This document shows, in pieces, positions 49,082 through 59,269 of a stretch of DNA of 64,000 bases; positions within the stretch are counted from its first letter, which is position 1; each line of letters opens with the position of its first letter. Position numbers and translations under genes: made by a program. Source of the stretch: Bacteroidota bacterium (GTDB taxonomy: Bacteria > Bacteroidota > Bacteroidia > 2-12-FULL-35-15); contig JAOQAG010000016.1 in the NCBI GenBank assembly GCA_025963715.1, forward strand, positions 1-64,000, written 5' to 3'. The notes below the pieces were generated by a model. That model saw nothing but the letters and a program-made list of their open reading frames with translations, ran no database searches and was not told the DNA's origin.

Positions 49082-49735
49082 ATGCTAAACGATACATACA
49101 GACATAAAGGACTGCGCAGACAGCTGGCGGCTTTATTAAAAGAGAAGGGAATTACAGGTGCAGATGTGTTAAAGGCCATTGAAGCGGTTCCGAGACATTT
49201 GTTCCTGAACAGTTCCTTTATAGAACGGGCGTATGAGGATATTGCCTTTCCGATCGGTTCGGGGCAAACCATTTCCCGCCCGCATACTGTGGCTTTTCAA
49301 ACCGAATTACTGCAATTAAAAAAAGGAGAAAAAGTGCTGGAAGTGGGCACTGGATCAGGTTATCAAACCAGTGTGCTGATCGAGATGGGAGTAAAAGTAT
49401 ATTCCATTGAGCGCCAGAAAGCACTTTTTGATACCACCAAAACATTTTTACCTTCCATTGGTTATACATCAGCGAAACTGTTCTATGGCGATGGATACAA
49501 AGGCTTGCCTGTGTTTGCACCCTTTGATAAGATCATTATTACTGCCGGTGCGCCTTCTATACCCAATGATCTGCTGGATCAGTTAAAAGTAGGAGGCATC
49601 ATGATTATTCCTTTGGGAGATAAAGTGCAGACAATGACATTGTTACATAAAACCGCCGAAAAAAAGTTTGAAAAAGTGGAATACGGCGAATTTAAATTTG
49701 TGCCCTTATTGGAAGACAAAGAATGGGGCGCATAG
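49082..49735 (+). CDS. pcm: Protein-L-isoaspartate O-methyltransferase
   Basis: AVPRHLFLNSSF...AYEDIAFPIGSGQTISRPHTVAFQTELL...VLEVGTGSGYQTSVL. Confidence 0.95.
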   Translation: MLNDTYRHKGLRRQLAALLKEKGITGADVLKAIEAVPRHLFLNSSFIERAYEDIAFPIGSGQTISRPHTVAFQTELLQLKKGEKVLEVGTGSGYQTSVLIEMGVKVYSIERQKALFDTTKTFLPSIGYTSAKLFYGDGYKGLPVFAPFDKIIITAGAPSIPNDLLDQLKVGGIMIIPLGDKVQTMTLLHKTAEKKFEKVEYGEFKFVPLLEDKEWGA

Positions 49736-49780
49736 GTTTGTTAACAAGTGCATGTTGATAAGTGTATAAATGTTCATAAC

Positions 49781-49810
49781 TTGTTAGAATGAAAATAATT
49801 CCTACATTTG
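49781..49810 (+). promoter_or_regulatory. Bacteroidota-type promoter TTG-N19-TACATTTG
   Basis: TTG 49781-49783 and TACATTTG 49803-49810 upstream of an outer-membrane protein gene. Confidence 0.65.
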
Positions 49811-49875
49811 CGCAATTGATTTTGAATTTAAAAAAACTGAATTTTAAATTAACAATTAAACTAAACTAAAAAAAA

Positions 49876-50793
49876 ATGAAAAAACAAGTATTAGTAGTGG
49901 CTTTAGCGCTTGGTGTATCAGGTGCTTTCGCGCAAGATTTAACATCGAAAAAAGGTGAGCCAATGTTGCCAGAGGCTGGAGATTACGCAATCAGCATGAA
50001 TGTTGATCCAATCTTCACATACCTTGGAAATGCATTCCACGGAACTGCAGCAACAGGAAACACACCTGGAACTAACTGGTTAAACGGTCAGCAAACGATC
50101 GTTGCTAAAAAATTCATCGATGAGAAAAGTGCTTACAGATTAGTTGTTCGTTTAGGTTTCACTAACCAGACAACTAAAGCAATGATCTCTGATGCAACTG
50201 TAACTACAGCTCCAACATACCCTGCAACACCTGCAATGGTTGAGGATAAAATGAAAGTGAACAATACAAACATCGGAATCGGTGTTGGTAAAGAGATGAG
50301 AAGAGGAAAAACTCGTTTGCAAGGTTTCTACGGAGCTGATGCGATGATCTGGATCTCTATGTTAGGTACTAAATACGATTACGGTAATGCTTTATCTACA
50401 GGAACTCCTGCAGTAGGTGTTGGTAGCAGCACAAACTTTGGTTCTAACATGACAACTGATGCTTACGGTAACAACGCCCGCGTTTTATCTCAAAAATCAG
50501 GTATGACTTTCGGTATCGGAGTTCGTGCATTTGTTGGAGCTGAATATTTCATCATGCCTAAAATCTCTTTAGGAGCTGAATTCGGTTGGGGTATTGGTTA
50601 CCAAATGACTGGTAAAGGAAAAGAAACTGTTGAGTCAATCGGCGGTGCAACTCCTACAGTTGGTCAAGTTGAAACTAAAACTTCCGGAAGCTCTAAATTT
50701 GGTTTTGATACTGATTTAAATCAAGGTACTATCTTTGGTTTCCACGGTTCAAACACAGGTTCTGCTTCTTTGAAAGCAACTTTCCATTTCTAG
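49876..50793 (+). CDS. Outer-membrane beta-barrel protein
   Basis: Signal peptide MKKQVLVVALALGVSGAFAQ; beta-barrel pattern; terminal Phe (KATFHF). Confidence 0.8.
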   Translation: MKKQVLVVALALGVSGAFAQDLTSKKGEPMLPEAGDYAISMNVDPIFTYLGNAFHGTAATGNTPGTNWLNGQQTIVAKKFIDEKSAYRLVVRLGFTNQTTKAMISDATVTTAPTYPATPAMVEDKMKVNNTNIGIGVGKEMRRGKTRLQGFYGADAMIWISMLGTKYDYGNALSTGTPAVGVGSSTNFGSNMTTDAYGNNARVLSQKSGMTFGIGVRAFVGAEYFIMPKISLGAEFGWGIGYQMTGKGKETVESIGGATPTVGQVETKTSGSSKFGFDTDLNQGTIFGFHGSNTGSASLKATFHF

Positions 50794-50811
50794 TCAATAG
50801 AATTGAATCAT

Positions 50812-50848
50812 AAAAAAACCTGCTGACATTGTCAGCAGGTTTTTTTTA
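50812..50848 (+). terminator. Rho-independent terminator
   Basis: ACCTGCTGAC-ATT-GTCAGCAGGT followed by T run. Confidence 0.9.
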
Positions 50849-50899
50849 TATCATCAAATAACTATCGGAAAGTTTATACCAATCTATACTTATTTTCTA

Positions 50900-50992
50900 C
50901 CACATAAGGTACAAAGAAACACATAAGGCGAGAGGTAAATCCGAATTTTTCTTACACACCACGCCTTATGTGTTTCTTTGTGCCTTATGTGG
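50900..50992. repeat. 31-bp near-perfect inverted repeat CCACATAAGGTACAAAGAAACACATAAGGCG
   Basis: Arms 50900-50930 and 50962-50992, one mismatch. Confidence 0.9.
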
Positions 50993-51027
50993 TTTAATTT
51001 GGTAACGGTGATAGCGGTCGTTGGTTT

Positions 51028-51567
51028 TTACATCACCTTCGCAAACAGCAGTTCCAGCTCATCATCACTCAGGTAGCGCCATTCACCTGTTTTTAAATTT
51101 CCAAGCTGAATGTGCATGATACGGATCCGTTGCAACCTGATCACCTGGTAATCAAATACTGCACACATTCTCCGGATCTGGCGATTAATTCCTTGTGTTA
51201 ATATGATCCGGAAAATGCGCCTTGCATTAGGTTCTGCTTTAATTTTGCAGGGCTTTGTAATTATCCCTTCGCCAATGTCTACACCTTCGGCCATTTGTTT
51301 TAAAAACTGGTTGCGCAAAGGTAAATTGAGCGTCACAATGTATTCTTTTTCATGATTAAAATCCGGGTGAATGATCCTGTTGATAATGGCGGCATTGTCG
51401 GTCAGCAATATTAATCCTTCCGAGTCCTTGTCCAATCGCCCTACCGGCAGCAGCGCTTTTTCAAATCTTATTGCATCAATAATATTACCTTCCGTTTTTT
51501 CGGTGGTGCAAACAATTCCTTTGGGCTTGTAATAAGCAATGTACGTGTGTGTGTCGTAGTTATTCAT
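51028..51567 (-). CDS. Pseudouridine synthase, RluE/RluF-like (no S4 domain in this ORF)
   Basis: YYKPKGIVCTTE, LLPVGRLDKDSEGLILLTDNA, ILTQGINRQIRRMCAVFDYQVIRLQRIRI. Confidence 0.88.
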   Translation of the reverse strand: MNNYDTHTYIAYYKPKGIVCTTEKTEGNIIDAIRFEKALLPVGRLDKDSEGLILLTDNAAIINRIIHPDFNHEKEYIVTLNLPLRNQFLKQMAEGVDIGEGIITKPCKIKAEPNARRIFRIILTQGINRQIRRMCAVFDYQVIRLQRIRIMHIQLGNLKTGEWRYLSDDELELLFAKVM

Positions 51568-51645
51568 GCGGCAAAGATAGTCTTAATCCCATCCATAAAT
51601 CCCAATTCCTCATTCCTAAATCCTTTTATTCCTTAATTTTACATT

Positions 51646-52353
51646 ATGAAAACAAAAGCAATTTTTTGTTGGAGTGGCGGAAAAGACTCTGCCATGGCTT
51701 TGCACAAGGTGCTGCAGGAAAAAAAGTTTGAAGTGGTGGCGCTGCTCACAACGCTTAACGAAAATTTCCGACGCATTTCCATGCACGGTGTGCGAGAGGA
51801 GTTGCTCGAAAAGCAGGCTGCATCCATCGGTTTGCCACTGTTGAAAATGTTTGTAAAAGAAGGCACCAATTCCGAATACGAAAAAAATATGGAAACACTC
51901 TTGCTCAAATACAAGCAACAGGGGCTTACACATGTGATCTTCGGTGATATTTTTTTGGAAGATCTGCGCGCTTACCGCGAAAATAATTTGAAAAAAGTAG
52001 GCTTGATCGCAGAATTTCCTTTGTGGAAAAGAGATACCCGCGAGCTGATCAACGAATTTTTTACATTGAATTTCAGAACTGTCACTTGTTGCGTAAACGA
52101 TGGGTATCTTGGAGAAGAAAAAGTTGGAGTAGAGATCGATCCGGCATTTATTGGTTCATTGCCTGCAAATGTTGATCCTTGTGGAGAAAATGGGGAATAC
52201 CATACTTTTTGTTTTGATGGCCCGGTTTTTAAAACACCGGTACGTTTTACCGTTACTGAAAAAATATACAGACCTTTGGAAATAAAAACCACGGACGATA
52301 ATACAAACGGAGTGCAAACAAAAGGATTTTGGTTTGCAGAATTATTGCCTTGA
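51646..52353 (+). CDS. Diphthine-ammonia ligase-like / adenine nucleotide alpha hydrolase family protein
   Basis: IFCWSGGKDSAMALHKVLQEK PP-loop; VDPCGENGEYHTFCFDGP. Confidence 0.9.
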   Translation: MKTKAIFCWSGGKDSAMALHKVLQEKKFEVVALLTTLNENFRRISMHGVREELLEKQAASIGLPLLKMFVKEGTNSEYEKNMETLLLKYKQQGLTHVIFGDIFLEDLRAYRENNLKKVGLIAEFPLWKRDTRELINEFFTLNFRTVTCCVNDGYLGEEKVGVEIDPAFIGSLPANVDPCGENGEYHTFCFDGPVFKTPVRFTVTEKIYRPLEIKTTDDNTNGVQTKGFWFAELLP

Positions 52354-52355
52354 TT

Positions 52356-53489
52356 TTATAAACCATCTTCTACAAGCGCAGCAACTTCTTCACCTACGAG
52401 GCTGCCGATCGCAACGCCCATTCCGCCCATGCGTACGGCACAAAACACATTTTTGCTTACCGCTTTTACAATGCTTTTTTTCGACGGACCAACACCCATG
52501 ATCCCACTCCAGCGTAAATCTATTTTATAATCAATGCCCGGAAGCACTATGGTTTTCAGCAATTCATCCAGCTTGTTTTGCACCAGCTGTGTTAATCCGA
52601 ACTCGGTTGTTTCTTCCGTTTTAAAATCCAGGTTTCTGCCGCCGCCAATCAGTAAGCGGTTGCCAATGTTGCGGAAATAATAATAGCCGCTGTCGTAATG
52701 AAATGTGCCTTTTATTTTTAATCCCTTTATTGGCTCGGTGATGATCACCTGCGCCCTTGCGGGATTTACGGCATAGGCCGGTAATAATTGTTTGGCGAAG
52801 CCGTTGGTACACACGATCACTTTTTTGCAGGTAAGTGCAATTCCATTTGCAGAGCGGATGGCCACCCTTTCGCCTTCGTCGTGCATTTCCTGTACTTCAA
52901 ATCCGTTGATGATCTCGATGCCAGTCTTTCGTGCTTTCGTAATGAGCGCCGTGATCATTTTTCCTGTATCGATCTGGCCTTCGGCGGTATTCACGATCAG
53001 GTGCTTTACTTTTTTTAAACCGAATTTGGAAATGCTTTCATCCGCATTCTTATAAATTACTTTTTTACCGATCACCGGGGAAAGCATCCTGTTGAGATCA
53101 TCCAGCCGCTCGTCGCATTTTTTAAATACAGTTGCAGAATCAAATACTTCGTAACCGCCCCAGTTGTGAAAATCAATAGCGGCATCGCCTAAATTTTTGC
53201 GCAGCCGCTCCAATCCTTTCCAGCGTTTTTCTACAAGTGAAACTACTTCATCTTCAGTATGTTTTGTGAGATCATCTAACAATTCGGTAGGACTGCCGAA
53301 ACACGCAAATCCTGCATTTTTTGAGCTGGCGCCCATTGGCAGCATGCCCCGTTCGAGCACCGTTATTTTTAATTTTTTATTCTTTTTTTTGAGTGCAATG
53401 GCCGCATTTAACCCTACAATTCCGCTTCCGATAATGATCACATCGTTGCCTCTGAAAAAGGTATCCTGTTCCCAAAAACTTAAACTCAT
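52356..53489 (-). CDS. FAD-dependent oxidoreductase (DAO family)
   Basis: VIIGSGIVGLNAAIALKKK FAD-binding motif; GASSKNAGFACFG; RWSGIMG. Confidence 0.9.
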   Translation of the reverse strand: MSLSFWEQDTFFRGNDVIIIGSGIVGLNAAIALKKKNKKLKITVLERGMLPMGASSKNAGFACFGSPTELLDDLTKHTEDEVVSLVEKRWKGLERLRKNLGDAAIDFHNWGGYEVFDSATVFKKCDERLDDLNRMLSPVIGKKVIYKNADESISKFGLKKVKHLIVNTAEGQIDTGKMITALITKARKTGIEIINGFEVQEMHDEGERVAIRSANGIALTCKKVIVCTNGFAKQLLPAYAVNPARAQVIITEPIKGLKIKGTFHYDSGYYYFRNIGNRLLIGGGRNLDFKTEETTEFGLTQLVQNKLDELLKTIVLPGIDYKIDLRWSGIMGVGPSKKSIVKAVSKNVFCAVRMGGMGVAIGSLVGEEVAALVEDGL

Positions 53490-53681
53490 AATTACGGCTT
53501 TTTTATATTTTATGAATGCTTAAAAGTATTGAAAATAAAGGAAAAAACAAATCCCGGGCTTTTCATAAAAACAAGGCTTGTTTTTCGCCCAAACTAATTT
53601 TCAACAAAGTTTAAAACTGTACTTTTTTTCACGATATTTGCTACATTAAAGCTAAAACTAAATTTAAGTAACTGATATTCA

Positions 53682-56600
53682 GTGCGTATGATAATTAATT
53701 TTTTAACGGTCTACTCCAATAAATCGTTTAAATCCTTATTGATCTTTGTTTTTGCTTTTTGCGCGTTTGTTTTCAGCGCACAGGAAGCAAAAGCGCAGTT
53801 CGATTATTCGATCGACGGCACGATCACGACCGGAAAAAAAAAGCTGGAAGGAGCCATTGTAACATTGTTCAAAGGTTCCAACCAGGTGCAGCAGGTTACC
53901 ACCGGATCAAACGGGAAATTCAGCTTTAAGCTCGACCCGAATGCCAATTACACCATGAGCGTGACCAAAGGCGGGTACATCACCAAAAAATTTGTTTTTT
54001 CTACATACGGTATGCCCGATGATGTTGCTAAAACCTATGAAGGCGGCACCAAGCCGGAGATCTCCATTTTTGAGATGCCGAAAGATCCCAATGTGGTTTC
54101 GCAGATCAATTCCATCCTGAGCCAGCCGATGGCCAAATTTTCGTACGACGACCGCGTGAAGGACATTGTATTTGACAAAGCCTATTCACAATCCATGCTG
54201 GATGCGCTCGACCGGTTGAACCAGATCGAGAAAGAAGCCGTTGCAAAAGAAGAGCAGGAAGCCAAACAAAAACAAAACCTAGAAGCAGCAGCTGCCAGTC
54301 AGTACCAGGCTGCCATTGCCAAAGGCGATGCCGCTATGGGTAAAAAAGATTATACCACTGCACGTGCCGCATATACGGATGCTTTATCTGTGAAGCCCGG
54401 TGAGCCTTATCCGAAAGATAAAATCATAGAAATTGAAAAATTAATTGCCGATGCGGCCAAAGGCGCGCAGCTGGATAATGATTACAAAGCAGCGATCGCG
54501 AAGGCGGATGCGGCTTTTGGTACAAAAGATTACACCACTGCAAAAAGCGCTTACAACGATGCATTGAAGTTAAAACCTGCAGAGGCATATCCGAAAGGCA
54601 AACTGGCGGAAATAGAGGCGGCACTTGCTAAAGCAGCTGCGGATAAAGATCTGAACGATAAGTATGCTGCGGCTATTGCTAAAGCGGATAAAGCATTGGC
54701 TGCTAAAACCTACGATGCAGCAAAAACAGGCTACAACGAAGCATTGGGATTAAAACCTGCGGAGAAATATCCGAAAGACAAGCTGGCTGAAATTGATAAA
54801 ACGCTGGCCGATCTTGCAAACAAAGAAAAAGCAGATAAAGACCTGAACGATAAATACACTGCAGCTGTTGCGAAAGGCGACAAAGCGCTTGCTGCAAAAG
54901 ATTATACGAATGCCAAAGCCGGTTACAACGAAGCACTGGGATTAAAACCGGCAGAAGCGTATCCGAAAACAAAACTAGCCGAGATCGATAAAGCCATTGC
55001 CGATGCGGCGGCGAAAGATGCTGCTGAAAAAGACAAGCTGGCGAAAGAAAAAGAACTGAATGATAAATATACCGCAGCCATTGCGAAAGCAGATAAAGCG
55101 CTGGGAGCAAAAGATTACACGAATGCAAAAGCAGGTTATAACGAAGCGCTTGGATTAAAAGCGGCAGAGCAATATCCGAAGGATAAAATTGCGGAGATTG
55201 ATAAAGCATTGGCTGATGCAGCAGCAAAAGACGCCGCGGAAAAAGATAAATTAGCGAAAGAAAAGGCCCTGAATGATAAGTACACCGCAGCTGTTGCGAA
55301 AGGCGACAAAGCGCTTGCTGCAAAGGATTACACCAATGCAAAAGCCGGTTACAATGAAGCGTTGGGATTAAAAGCAGCAGAACAATATCCGAAAGACAAA
55401 CTTGCGGAAATAGAAAAAGCACTGGGGGATGCCGCTGCAGCAGCTGCCGCTGAAAAGGATAAGCTGGCAAAAGAAAAAGAGCTGAACGACAAGTATACTG
55501 CCGCCGTTGCGAAAGCCGACAAAGCACTTGCCGCAAAAACGTATGATGCCGCAAAAGCAGGCTACAACGAAGCACTGGGATTAAAACCGGCGGAAGCATA
55601 TCCGAAAACAAAATTGGCGGAAATTGATAAAATTTTAGGCGACCTTGCCGCGAAAGATGCTGCGGACAAAGAAAAACAAGCGAAGGATAAAGAGCTGAAC
55701 GATAAATACCTGGCGACTATTGCTACAGCCGATAAAGCATTGGCTGCAAAAACATACGATGCTGCCAAAGCCGGATACAATGAAGCACTGGGTTTAAAAC
55801 CTGCAGAAGCATATCCGAAAACAAAACTGGCAGAGATAGATAAAGCATTGGCGGATGCTGCTGCAAAAGATAAAGCGGAGCAGGACAAGCTGGGGAAGGA
55901 AAAGGAAATGGCGGAAAAATACGCTGCTGCCATTACAAAAGCCGATGCGGCACTGGCTGCAAAAGATTACACAGGAGCAAAAGCCGGTTATAACGAAGCG
56001 ATCAGCTACAAGGCAACCGAGCAATATCCGAAAGATAAGATCAAAGAGATTGATGCGATTGTAGCCAAAGAAATGGGCGCAAAAGCACTCGAAGAAAAAT
56101 ACACCGCGGCCATTACGAAAGGCGATAAAGGCCTGGCAGCAAAAGATTACACCACTGCAAAAGCTGCTTATACGGATGGAGCCGCATTAAAACCGGCGGA
56201 ACAGTACCCGAAAGACAAGCTGGCTGAAATTGATAAAGCGCTGGCCGATGCTGCTGCTGAAAAAGACAAAGCTGTGCAGGCCGCTGCATTGGATGCAAAA
56301 TATAAAGCTGCTGTTGCGAAAGGGGATGCTGCTTTAAAACTGAAAACGTACGACGCTGCAAAAACAGCTTACAATGAAGCATTGGGAATAAAAGCAGCGG
56401 AACAGTATCCGAAAGATAAGATCGCAGAGATAGATGCACTGCTTGCGAAAGACCTGGATGCAAAAGCACTGAACGATAAATACACTGCCGCTGTTACGAA
56501 AGGCGATGCTGCTTTAAAAGCAAAATCATACGACGAGGCCAAAGCTGGCTACAATGAAGCATTGGGTTTTAAACCGGCCGAAGCATACCCGAAAACAAAA

Positions 56601-59198
56601 CTTGCCGAGATTGACAAAGCGATTGCAGATGCTGCTGCGAAAGATGCTGCTGAAAAAGATCGCCTGGCAAAAGAAAAAGAACTGAACGATAAATACACCG
56701 CTGCTATTGCAAAAGCTGATGCTGCTTTGGGTACAAAAGATTATGAAGCTGCAAAAACGGCTTATACCGAAGCATCGGGATTGAAGGCTGCTGAAAAATA
56801 TCCGAAAGATAAGCTTGCGGAGATCAATGCCATTCTTGCAAAAGAAATGGGCGCGAAAGAGCTGGAGAAAAAATATACGGATGCGATCGCGAAAGCAGAT
56901 GCGGCACTCGGAACAAAAGATTACACGAACGCAAAAGCACAGTATACTGCGGCGCTTGCGCTGAAACCAACCGAGCAATATCCGAAAGATAAGCTGGCCG
57001 AAGTGGACAAAGCGCTGTCGGATGCTGCAGCAGATAAAGATAAAGCTGCGCAGGCTGCCGCATTGGATGCAAAATACAAAGCTGCCCTTGCAAAAGGTGA
57101 TGCGGCATTAAAAGCAAAAACATACGATGCTGCCAAAGCCAGCTACAATGAAGCATTGGGATTAAAAGCAACGGAACAATACCCGAAAGATAAAATTGCG
57201 GAGATCGATCAGTTACTGGCGGATGCTGCCAATAAAGATGCTGCTTCAAAAGAGCTGGATGCAAAATATAAAGCTGCTATTGCGAAAGGCGATGCTGCTT
57301 TGAAAGCAAAATCATACGACGAGGCGAAAGCCGGTTATAACGAAGCCTTGGGTGTAAAACCTGCCGAAGCATATCCGAAAACAAAATTAGCGGAGATCGA
57401 TAAAGCGATTGCGGATGCTGCAGCGAAAGATGCTGCTGATAAAGACCGTCTTGCAAAAGAAAAAGAAATCGCTGAAAAATATGCTGCTGCGATCGCGAAA
57501 GCAGATGCCGCTTTGGGTACAAAAGATTACGATGGTGCAAAGGCGGGTTATACCGAAGCATCGGGATTAAAACCAGCAGAAAAATATCCGAAAGATAAAT
57601 TAGCAGAGATCAATGCCACGCTTGCCAAAGAAATGGGAGCGAAGGAACTGGAGAAAAAATATGCTGATGCCATTGCAAAAGGCGATGCCGCTTTGGGAAC
57701 AAAAGATTATGCTGCTGCAAAAACGCAATATACCGCAGCACTGGCGTTAAAACCTACGGAGCAGTATCCGAAGGATAAGCTGGGGGAAGCAGATAAAGCA
57801 TTAGCGGATCTTGCTGATGCGAAAAACAAAGATGCGGCACAGAAAGCGCTGGAAGCAAAATACACGGCAGCCGTTGCCAAAGGCGATAAAGCATTGGCGG
57901 CAAAAACATACGATGCAGCTAAAGCAGCTTACAATGAGGCATTGGGTGTAAAACCAACGGAGCAATATCCGAAAGATAAGCTGGCTGCGATCGATCAGCT
58001 GATCGCGGATGCCTCGTCGGAAAAAGACAAAGCCGCGAAGGATGCTAAATACAATGGCGCTCTTGCCAAAGGCGATGCTGCGTTGAAAGCAAAAACGTAT
58101 GATGTGGCTAAAGCTGCTTATGGAGATGCAAGCGGAATGAAACCGGGAGAACAATATCCGAAAGATAAAATTGCGGAGATCGATAAATTGCTGAACGACC
58201 TGGCGAATAAAGATGCGGCTTCGAAAGAACTGAATGAAAAATATGCTGCAGCGATCACAAAAGCGGATGCGGCATTGGCAGCAAAAGATTATGACGGCGC
58301 CAAAGCCGGGTATAACGAAGCGCTGGGTATAAAAGCAGGCGAGAAGTATCCGAAGGATAAGCTGGCTGTGATTGATGCACTGATTGCGAAAGATGGTTCC
58401 GCAAAAGAGGTGGAAGCAAAATACACTGCTGCTATTACCAAAGCGGATGCAGCGTTTGCCGCGAAGGATTATGCTGCAGCAAAAACAGGATATACGGAAG
58501 CATCGGGATTAAAAGCAACGGAGCAATATCCGAAAGACCAATTGGTAAAAGTAAACGGTTTGTTAAATGACCTGGCGAAAAACAGGGCGTCACAGGATAA
58601 ATTTGATGTGGCTGTTAAAAAAGCGGATGACTTGCTGGCGCTGAAAAAATATCCGGAAGCCATTGCTGCATACAAGGATGCGCAGGCAATAAAAACAACG
58701 GATCCGTATCCTGCGAATAAAATTACGGAGATCAATAAAACGCTGGACGACCTTGCACGTGCAAAAGAAAAAGATAAGCAGTACGCTGATATTATCGCAA
58801 AAGCGGATAAGCTGTTTGAGCTGAAAGATTATAAGTCGTCAAGAAATAATTACCTGGATGCTGCGTTAGTAAAACCTGCGGAGAAATATCCGAAAGATAA
58901 AATATCGGAAATAGATGTTTTACTGAAAAAGAAAGGTGCAGTTGCAACTACTACGGTTGCAAGTAATAGTAAGGATGATTTTAAAAGTGATCTTGCAAAA
59001 AAATATCCTGAAGGAATAACGGAGGAAAGCGGCACGGAAAGCAATGCGAAAATTACGAGGAGAATTGTGGTAAAAGGAAACGAAGGACACATGTATATTA
59101 AAAAAGAAACAAGCTTTGGGCCGGTTTATTATTTTAAAGACGATGTGCCGATCACTGAACAGGAATTTATTAGAAATACCGAAGTTGAACAGCAATAA
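53682..59198 (+). CDS. Secreted protein with N-terminal carboxypeptidase-regulatory-like domain and 24 TPR-like repeats
   Basis: Signal peptide; DYSIDGTITTGKKKLEGAIVTLFKGSN...; 24 counted YPK-containing units (KYxAAIAKADAALAAKDYxxAKAGYNEALGLKPAEQYPKDKLAEID); distinct C-terminal tail. Confidence 0.88.
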   Translation: MRMIINFLTVYSNKSFKSLLIFVFAFCAFVFSAQEAKAQFDYSIDGTITTGKKKLEGAIVTLFKGSNQVQQVTTGSNGKFSFKLDPNANYTMSVTKGGYITKKFVFSTYGMPDDVAKTYEGGTKPEISIFEMPKDPNVVSQINSILSQPMAKFSYDDRVKDIVFDKAYSQSMLDALDRLNQIEKEAVAKEEQEAKQKQNLEAAAASQYQAAIAKGDAAMGKKDYTTARAAYTDALSVKPGEPYPKDKIIEIEKLIADAAKGAQLDNDYKAAIAKADAAFGTKDYTTAKSAYNDALKLKPAEAYPKGKLAEIEAALAKAAADKDLNDKYAAAIAKADKALAAKTYDAAKTGYNEALGLKPAEKYPKDKLAEIDKTLADLANKEKADKDLNDKYTAAVAKGDKALAAKDYTNAKAGYNEALGLKPAEAYPKTKLAEIDKAIADAAAKDAAEKDKLAKEKELNDKYTAAIAKADKALGAKDYTNAKAGYNEALGLKAAEQYPKDKIAEIDKALADAAAKDAAEKDKLAKEKALNDKYTAAVAKGDKALAAKDYTNAKAGYNEALGLKAAEQYPKDKLAEIEKALGDAAAAAAAEKDKLAKEKELNDKYTAAVAKADKALAAKTYDAAKAGYNEALGLKPAEAYPKTKLAEIDKILGDLAAKDAADKEKQAKDKELNDKYLATIATADKALAAKTYDAAKAGYNEALGLKPAEAYPKTKLAEIDKALADAAAKDKAEQDKLGKEKEMAEKYAAAITKADAALAAKDYTGAKAGYNEAISYKATEQYPKDKIKEIDAIVAKEMGAKALEEKYTAAITKGDKGLAAKDYTTAKAAYTDGAALKPAEQYPKDKLAEIDKALADAAAEKDKAVQAAALDAKYKAAVAKGDAALKLKTYDAAKTAYNEALGIKAAEQYPKDKIAEIDALLAKDLDAKALNDKYTAAVTKGDAALKAKSYDEAKAGYNEALGFKPAEAYPKTKLAEIDKAIADAAAKDAAEKDRLAKEKELNDKYTAAIAKADAALGTKDYEAAKTAYTEASGLKAAEKYPKDKLAEINAILAKEMGAKELEKKYTDAIAKADAALGTKDYTNAKAQYTAALALKPTEQYPKDKLAEVDKALSDAAADKDKAAQAAALDAKYKAALAKGDAALKAKTYDAAKASYNEALGLKATEQYPKDKIAEIDQLLADAANKDAASKELDAKYKAAIAKGDAALKAKSYDEAKAGYNEALGVKPAEAYPKTKLAEIDKAIADAAAKDAADKDRLAKEKEIAEKYAAAIAKADAALGTKDYDGAKAGYTEASGLKPAEKYPKDKLAEINATLAKEMGAKELEKKYADAIAKGDAALGTKDYAAAKTQYTAALALKPTEQYPKDKLGEADKALADLADAKNKDAAQKALEAKYTAAVAKGDKALAAKTYDAAKAAYNEALGVKPTEQYPKDKLAAIDQLIADASSEKDKAAKDAKYNGALAKGDAALKAKTYDVAKAAYGDASGMKPGEQYPKDKIAEIDKLLNDLANKDAASKELNEKYAAAITKADAALAAKDYDGAKAGYNEALGIKAGEKYPKDKLAVIDALIAKDGSAKEVEAKYTAAITKADAAFAAKDYAAAKTGYTEASGLKATEQYPKDQLVKVNGLLNDLAKNRASQDKFDVAVKKADDLLALKKYPEAIAAYKDAQAIKTTDPYPANKITEINKTLDDLARAKEKDKQYADIIAKADKLFELKDYKSSRNNYLDAALVKPAEKYPKDKISEIDVLLKKKGAVATTTVASNSKDDFKSDLAKKYPEGITEESGTESNAKITRRIVVKGNEGHMYIKKETSFGPVYYFKDDVPITEQEFIRNTEVEQQ
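56520..58091 (+). repeat. Two tandem copies of a 786-bp four-unit block inside the TPR-like gene
   Basis: GCAAAATCATACGACGAG anchors at 56520 and 57306; units 12-15 and 16-19 share order and diagnostic sequences. Confidence 0.75.
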
Positions 59199-59205
59199 AG
59201 ATGTG

Positions 59206-59242
59206 CGGATAAAAAAGCATTTTTATCCGTATACTTTTTTCT
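59206..59242 (+). terminator. Rho-independent terminator
   Basis: CGGATAAAAA-AGCAT-TTTTATCCG followed by T-rich tract. Confidence 0.7.
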
Positions 59243-59269
59243 GTAATCTGTTGGAAATAATTTAAGAGT

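Noticed and set aside
54424-58735. Long antisense ORFs (up to 302 aa) opposite the TPR-like repeat gene
   Set aside because: They are reverse translations of a repetitive Ala/Lys/Asp coding sequence, are Leu/Arg/His/Ser-rich and have no domain signature
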